Made by a program: the position numbers and the translations under genes
DNA from: Gammaproteobacteria bacterium
GTDB lineage: Bacteria; Pseudomonadota; Gammaproteobacteria; SZUA-152
Assembly: GCA_024762755.1 (NCBI GenBank)
Contig: JANTGX010000007.1
Span: 1 to 26,196, forward strand
Direction: 5' to 3'
Length of the DNA stretch: 26,196 nucleotides
In this document: one piece after another, positions 23,977-26,196 of the stretch
Position numbering within the stretch: the stretch's first letter is position 1
How the letters are laid out: every line of letters starts with the position of its first letter
The notes under the pieces: model-generated
Told to the model about the DNA's origin: nothing
Database searches by the model: none
Seen by the model: the letters and a program-made list of their open reading frames with translations, nothing else

Positions 23977-24750
23977 TCATAGAGACTGCAGTGCCGTCAT
24001 TAGACCTTCGTCACTGGCACTAGCGGCGATCTTTATGGGGCCGTGGAAGCCTAGCTCATGGGCCAGTCGCGCCGTGCGCTCACCAATCACCACCAGGGGG
24101 GTCTGCAACAGCTGCGGTCGGTGCTCCGCGTCGATCTGATCATAGAGGTTCTGCAGGCCTTCGTTGCTGGTCACCACAATGGCATGCAGATTGCCCCCTT
24201 CCCACGCCTGATACAAGGGTCGGGGATCGCCATGCACCGGCCGACGCCGGTAGACCTCGGCATAGGCCACGTCCGCGCCACGCTCTCGCAGGCTATCGGC
24301 CAGGTGTTCCCGACCGCCTTCGCCGCGCACGATGACGATGCGTCTGCCCGCCACCGCCTGCAGTTCCGGGAGGTCGAGCAGCGCCTCGGAGTCATACGGT
24401 GGTGGGGCCTGCAGGTGTGCCGGTTGACCGTGGCGCTGCAGGGCACGGGCAGTGGCACGGCCCACGGCGCACCTGGTCACGGTATCCGGGAGTAAGTGCT
24501 CACTCAGCTTGCGGTATGCATGATCGACGGCATTCTTGCTGATGAAGATCGCCATGTCGGCCCCTGCGAGACGACTCATCCGACGCCGCAGCAAGGCATC
24601 GTCGGTGACGGGGAGGATGTCGATGACGGGGTAGCGCAGGACGTGTCCGCCAGCGGCCTCGATGGCCTGACTGAGATTCTCTGCCTGCGCTGCGGGGCGG
24701 GTGACGACCACCGTGCCGCCGGCCAGACTGCCTGCAGGAGGTGTCACCAC
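23977..24750 (-). CDS. hemD: Uroporphyrinogen-III synthase
   Basis: HemD cyclises hydroxymethylbilane with inversion of ring D to uroporphyrinogen III. The product is 257 residues, the normal size. Sequence in this family is poorly conserved, but TVVVTRPAAQAENLSQAIEAAGG at the N-terminus, FISKNAVDHA (about 69-78), AVGRATARAL, and VVTSNEGLQNLYD are characteristic. The start appears to be one of two consecutive GTG codons at 24745-24750 with no strong ribosome-binding site; translation may be coupled to hemC, whose stop lies 20 bases upstream. The 123-base gap to hemX (23854-23976) shows no clear promoter or terminator. Confidence 0.93.
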   Translation of the reverse strand: MVTPPAGSLAGGTVVVTRPAAQAENLSQAIEAAGGHVLRYPVIDILPVTDDALLRRRMSRLAGADMAIFISKNAVDHAYRKLSEHLLPDTVTRCAVGRATARALQRHGQPAHLQAPPPYDSEALLDLPELQAVAGRRIVIVRGEGGREHLADSLRERGADVAYAEVYRRRPVHGDPRPLYQAWEGGNLHAIVVTSNEGLQNLYDQIDAEHRPQLLQTPLVVIGERTARLAHELGFHGPIKIAASASDEGLMTALQSL

Positions 24751-24770
24751 GCTGGTGTCAGGCCCGCACT

Positions 24771-25700
24771 TCAGCCATTGGCATAGACCTCTGCGAGAAT
24801 GGCATCCGCGCCGCGGGCGAGCAGGTCTTCGCCGAGGGCGTCGCCCATTGCCTCGGCCTCGCCGGCCAGGCCTTCGATCTCGCCGCGAATCACCTCACGC
24901 CCGTCAGGTCGACCGACCAGACCACGCAGGCGGAGCCGCTCGCCACGCAGCTCGGCAAAGCCGGCGATGGGCACCTGGCAGCCCCCCTCGAGGCGATGGT
25001 TCAGGGCCCGCTCGGCGAGCACGCAGATGCGGGTGGGGGCATTGTCGAGGTGGGCGATGAGGGCATGAATGCGCTCGTCGTCGCTGCGTGTCTCGATGCC
25101 CACCGCCCCCTGACCGATGGCGGGCAGGCTCTGGTCGGTGCTCAGGTGGGTGCGGATGCGATCGGCAAAACCGAGGCGGATGAGGCCGGCGCTGGCGAGG
25201 ATGATGGCGTCATATTGCCCTTCGTCGAGCTTGCGCAGGCGGGTATTGACGTTGCCGCGCAGGTCGAGGATCTCCAGATCCGGCCGCGCCGCTCGCAACT
25301 GGCACTGGCGCCGCAGGCTCGAGGTACCCACCCGCGCCCCCTCTGGCAGGGTCGCGATGTCCACATAGGTATTGGATACGAAGGCATCGCGCGGGTCCTC
25401 CCGCTCACAGATGACCGCCAGATGCAGGCCATCGGGGAAGGCCACGGGCACGTCTTTCATGGAATGCACGGCGATGTCTGCCTCGCCGCGCAGCATGCCC
25501 TGCTCCAGCTCCTTGACGAACAGCCCCTTACCGCCAACCTTGGCCAGGGGCGTATCCAGGATCTTGTCGCCCTGGGTCTCCATCTTGACCAGCTCCACGT
25601 TCAGGTGCGGGTACTTCTGCAGCAGGCGGTCACGGACGAATTCGGCCTGCCAGAGGGCCAGGGGGCTCTTGCGCGTGGCGATGCGGACGGTATCAGTCAT
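24771..25700 (-). CDS. hemC: Hydroxymethylbilane synthase (porphobilinogen deaminase)
   Basis: HemC polymerises four porphobilinogens to hydroxymethylbilane using a covalent dipyrromethane cofactor. The product is 309 residues, matching the family. Visible hallmarks are RIATRKSPLALWQAEFV, GDKILDTPLAKVGGKGLFVKELE, Asp83 in VHSMKDVP (the catalytic aspartate), RVGTSSLRRQCQL, LRGNVNTRL, QGAVGIE, and cofactor Cys241 in LEGGCQVPIAGFAE. It is the first gene of the hemCDXY cluster, transcribed away from fbp. The leader contains the operator-like palindromes described at 25921-25974. Confidence 0.98.
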   Translation of the reverse strand: MTDTVRIATRKSPLALWQAEFVRDRLLQKYPHLNVELVKMETQGDKILDTPLAKVGGKGLFVKELEQGMLRGEADIAVHSMKDVPVAFPDGLHLAVICEREDPRDAFVSNTYVDIATLPEGARVGTSSLRRQCQLRAARPDLEILDLRGNVNTRLRKLDEGQYDAIILASAGLIRLGFADRIRTHLSTDQSLPAIGQGAVGIETRSDDERIHALIAHLDNAPTRICVLAERALNHRLEGGCQVPIAGFAELRGERLRLRGLVGRPDGREVIRGEIEGLAGEAEAMGDALGEDLLARGADAILAEVYANG

Positions 25701-25920
25701 CTCGATAAACTCTGGTGGGGTTATGGCGGGCTTTCCTGCTCTGGGTCAAACAGACCGCGGCCTGAAGCCTGGCTCGATGCGGGATCCCGGTCGGGCTTTT
25801 GACGAGCAGTAGAGCGGCCCGAAAAGGCGCCCATGCTAAGCGCTGCCGTGGGTGCAGGCAACCACGCCACCGGCCACGCGCGGCCATGAATCGACCCGAG
25901 CAGACCGAGACTTCGGAACG

Positions 25921-25974
25921 CACGTGACACGCAGTGTATTGATTTCACAGTGGAATCAAAAATCATGGATCCAT
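25921..25974. promoter_or_regulatory. Cluster of operator-like palindromes
   Basis: Four dyads lie within 54 bases: CACGTG (25921-25926), ACAC-GCA-GTGT (25927-25937), TTGAT-N11-ATCAA (25939-25959, with inner CAC-A-GTG symmetry) and ATGGATCCAT (25965-25974). The third fits the T-N11-A layout of LysR-type regulator boxes. Placement between hemC and fbp suggests control of one or both (inference). Confidence 0.5.
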
Positions 25975-26059
25975 AGACGAGTCGAAAGGGTGCTTTTGAA
26001 CCACCGTCAAATCAAGGGCTTGGACCATCCGTTGTCTTGAGGGCATCGAGTCCGGTGTT

Positions 26060-26088
26060 TAGAAAACTACTGGATTCTCTGCTAGTAT
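26060..26088 (+). promoter_or_regulatory. Possible promoter for fbp
   Basis: TAGAAA (26060-26065) and TAGTAT (26083-26088) are separated by 17 bases; each matches the sigma70 consensus at four of six positions. The distance to the fbp ATG is 37 bases. This is a weak match, so an activator may be needed. Confidence 0.35.
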
Positions 26089-26125
26089 TGCTGCCCTTTG
26101 TGAGCCCCAAACCTAGGAAAAAACT

Positions 26126-26196
26126 ATGCACACCGGTGAAACCATTATCCAATTCATCATCGAAGAACAGCGCCGCGCTGCCCATGCCACCGGTGA
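26126..26196 (+). CDS. fbp: Class I fructose-1,6-bisphosphatase (partial, N-terminus only)
   Basis: FBPase removes the 1-phosphate of fructose 1,6-bisphosphate in gluconeogenesis and the Calvin cycle. Only 23 codons are in the window. They read MHTGETIIQFIIEEQRR and then a segment ending ATG, which closely matches the N-terminal QFIIEEQRR...ATG signature of bacterial class I FBPases. An AGGA ribosome-binding site stands 7 bases before the ATG. It is divergent from hemC, with the palindrome cluster in between. The call depends on a short stretch, but that stretch is distinctive. Confidence 0.75.
   Translation, partial: MHTGETIIQFIIEEQRRAAHATG

Larger units (their letters stand above)
25701..26125. 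other. Divergent hemC / fbp intergenic region
   Basis: This 425-base stretch has no supported gene. It holds a cluster of palindromes at 25921-25974, a weak plus-strand promoter at 26060-26088 for fbp, and an AGGA ribosome-binding site at 26115-26118. The GC-rich part 25701-25920 shows no recognisable signal; short open frames there lack ribosome-binding sites and similarity to known proteins. Confidence 0.6.

Noticed and set aside
25921..25926. CACGTG core as a possible parS site for ParB
   Set aside because: The flanks do not match the TGTTtCACGTGaAACA consensus on either side.
25939..25959. FNR/Anr site
   Set aside because: The half-sites TTGAT and ATCAA are present but are separated by 11 bases instead of 4.

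Overview
The window is a gene-dense, high-GC bacterial chromosome segment that reads as gammaproteobacterial. The evidence is the gene order mnmG-(x)-rsmG-parA-parB and atpIBEFHAGDC-glmU, typical of origin-proximal DNA in Gammaproteobacteria, and the hemC-hemD-hemX-hemY cluster with membrane-bound HemX and HemY. No rRNA, tRNA, insertion sequence, phage gene or CRISPR array was seen. A genus cannot be assigned from the sequence alone; the high GC and an AtpZ-like/AtpI-like gene pair would fit a Chromatiales-type organism (inference).

Region by region: (1) 1-881, the N-terminal part of glmU on the minus strand, with its own promoter. (2) 1066-8371, a complete F1Fo ATP synthase operon on the minus strand (atpZ-like, atpI, B, E, F, H, A, G, D, C), with a strong promoter at its head and an intrinsic terminator at its end. 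(3) 8611-10476, a divergent, unusual pyruvate kinase with an N-terminal extension, no C-terminal allosteric domain and residues expected of a K+-independent enzyme. (4) 10511-11758, a three-gene minus-strand cassette: a ribosome-hibernation domain fused to a cold-shock domain, a Cys-rich 81-residue protein, and a DksA paralogue lacking the zinc-finger cysteines. (5) 11956-16762, parB, parA, rsmG, a DUF302-type secreted protein and mnmG on the minus strand. (6) 17043-18672, a solitary phosphate-type periplasmic binding protein and a SAM methyltransferase on the plus strand. (7) 18673-18868, a convergent gap holding tandem and nested inverted repeats. (8) 18869-20088, a small secreted helical protein translationally coupled to an atypical SDR epimerase. 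(9) 20264-21250, a [2Fe-2S]/FAD/NAD reductase. (10) 21254-25700, hemC-hemD-hemX-hemY on the minus strand. (11) 25701-26125, a palindrome-rich divergent promoter region, followed by the start of a class I fructose-1,6-bisphosphatase gene.

Most of the window is housekeeping: energy conversion, chromosome segregation, tRNA and rRNA modification, tetrapyrrole synthesis and central carbon metabolism. The part most unlike the textbook arrangement is 8.4-11.8 kb. There the usual parB-atp adjacency is interrupted by a stringent-response and ribosome-hibernation cassette and an atypical pyruvate kinase, so ATP-related functions and growth-arrest factors sit side by side. I see no clear-cut new defence or mobile system. 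The best novelty candidates are the pyruvate kinase variant, the HPF-CSD/Cys-rich/DksA2-like cassette, the structured convergent intergenic region near 18.7 kb and the operator-like cluster near 25.94 kb.
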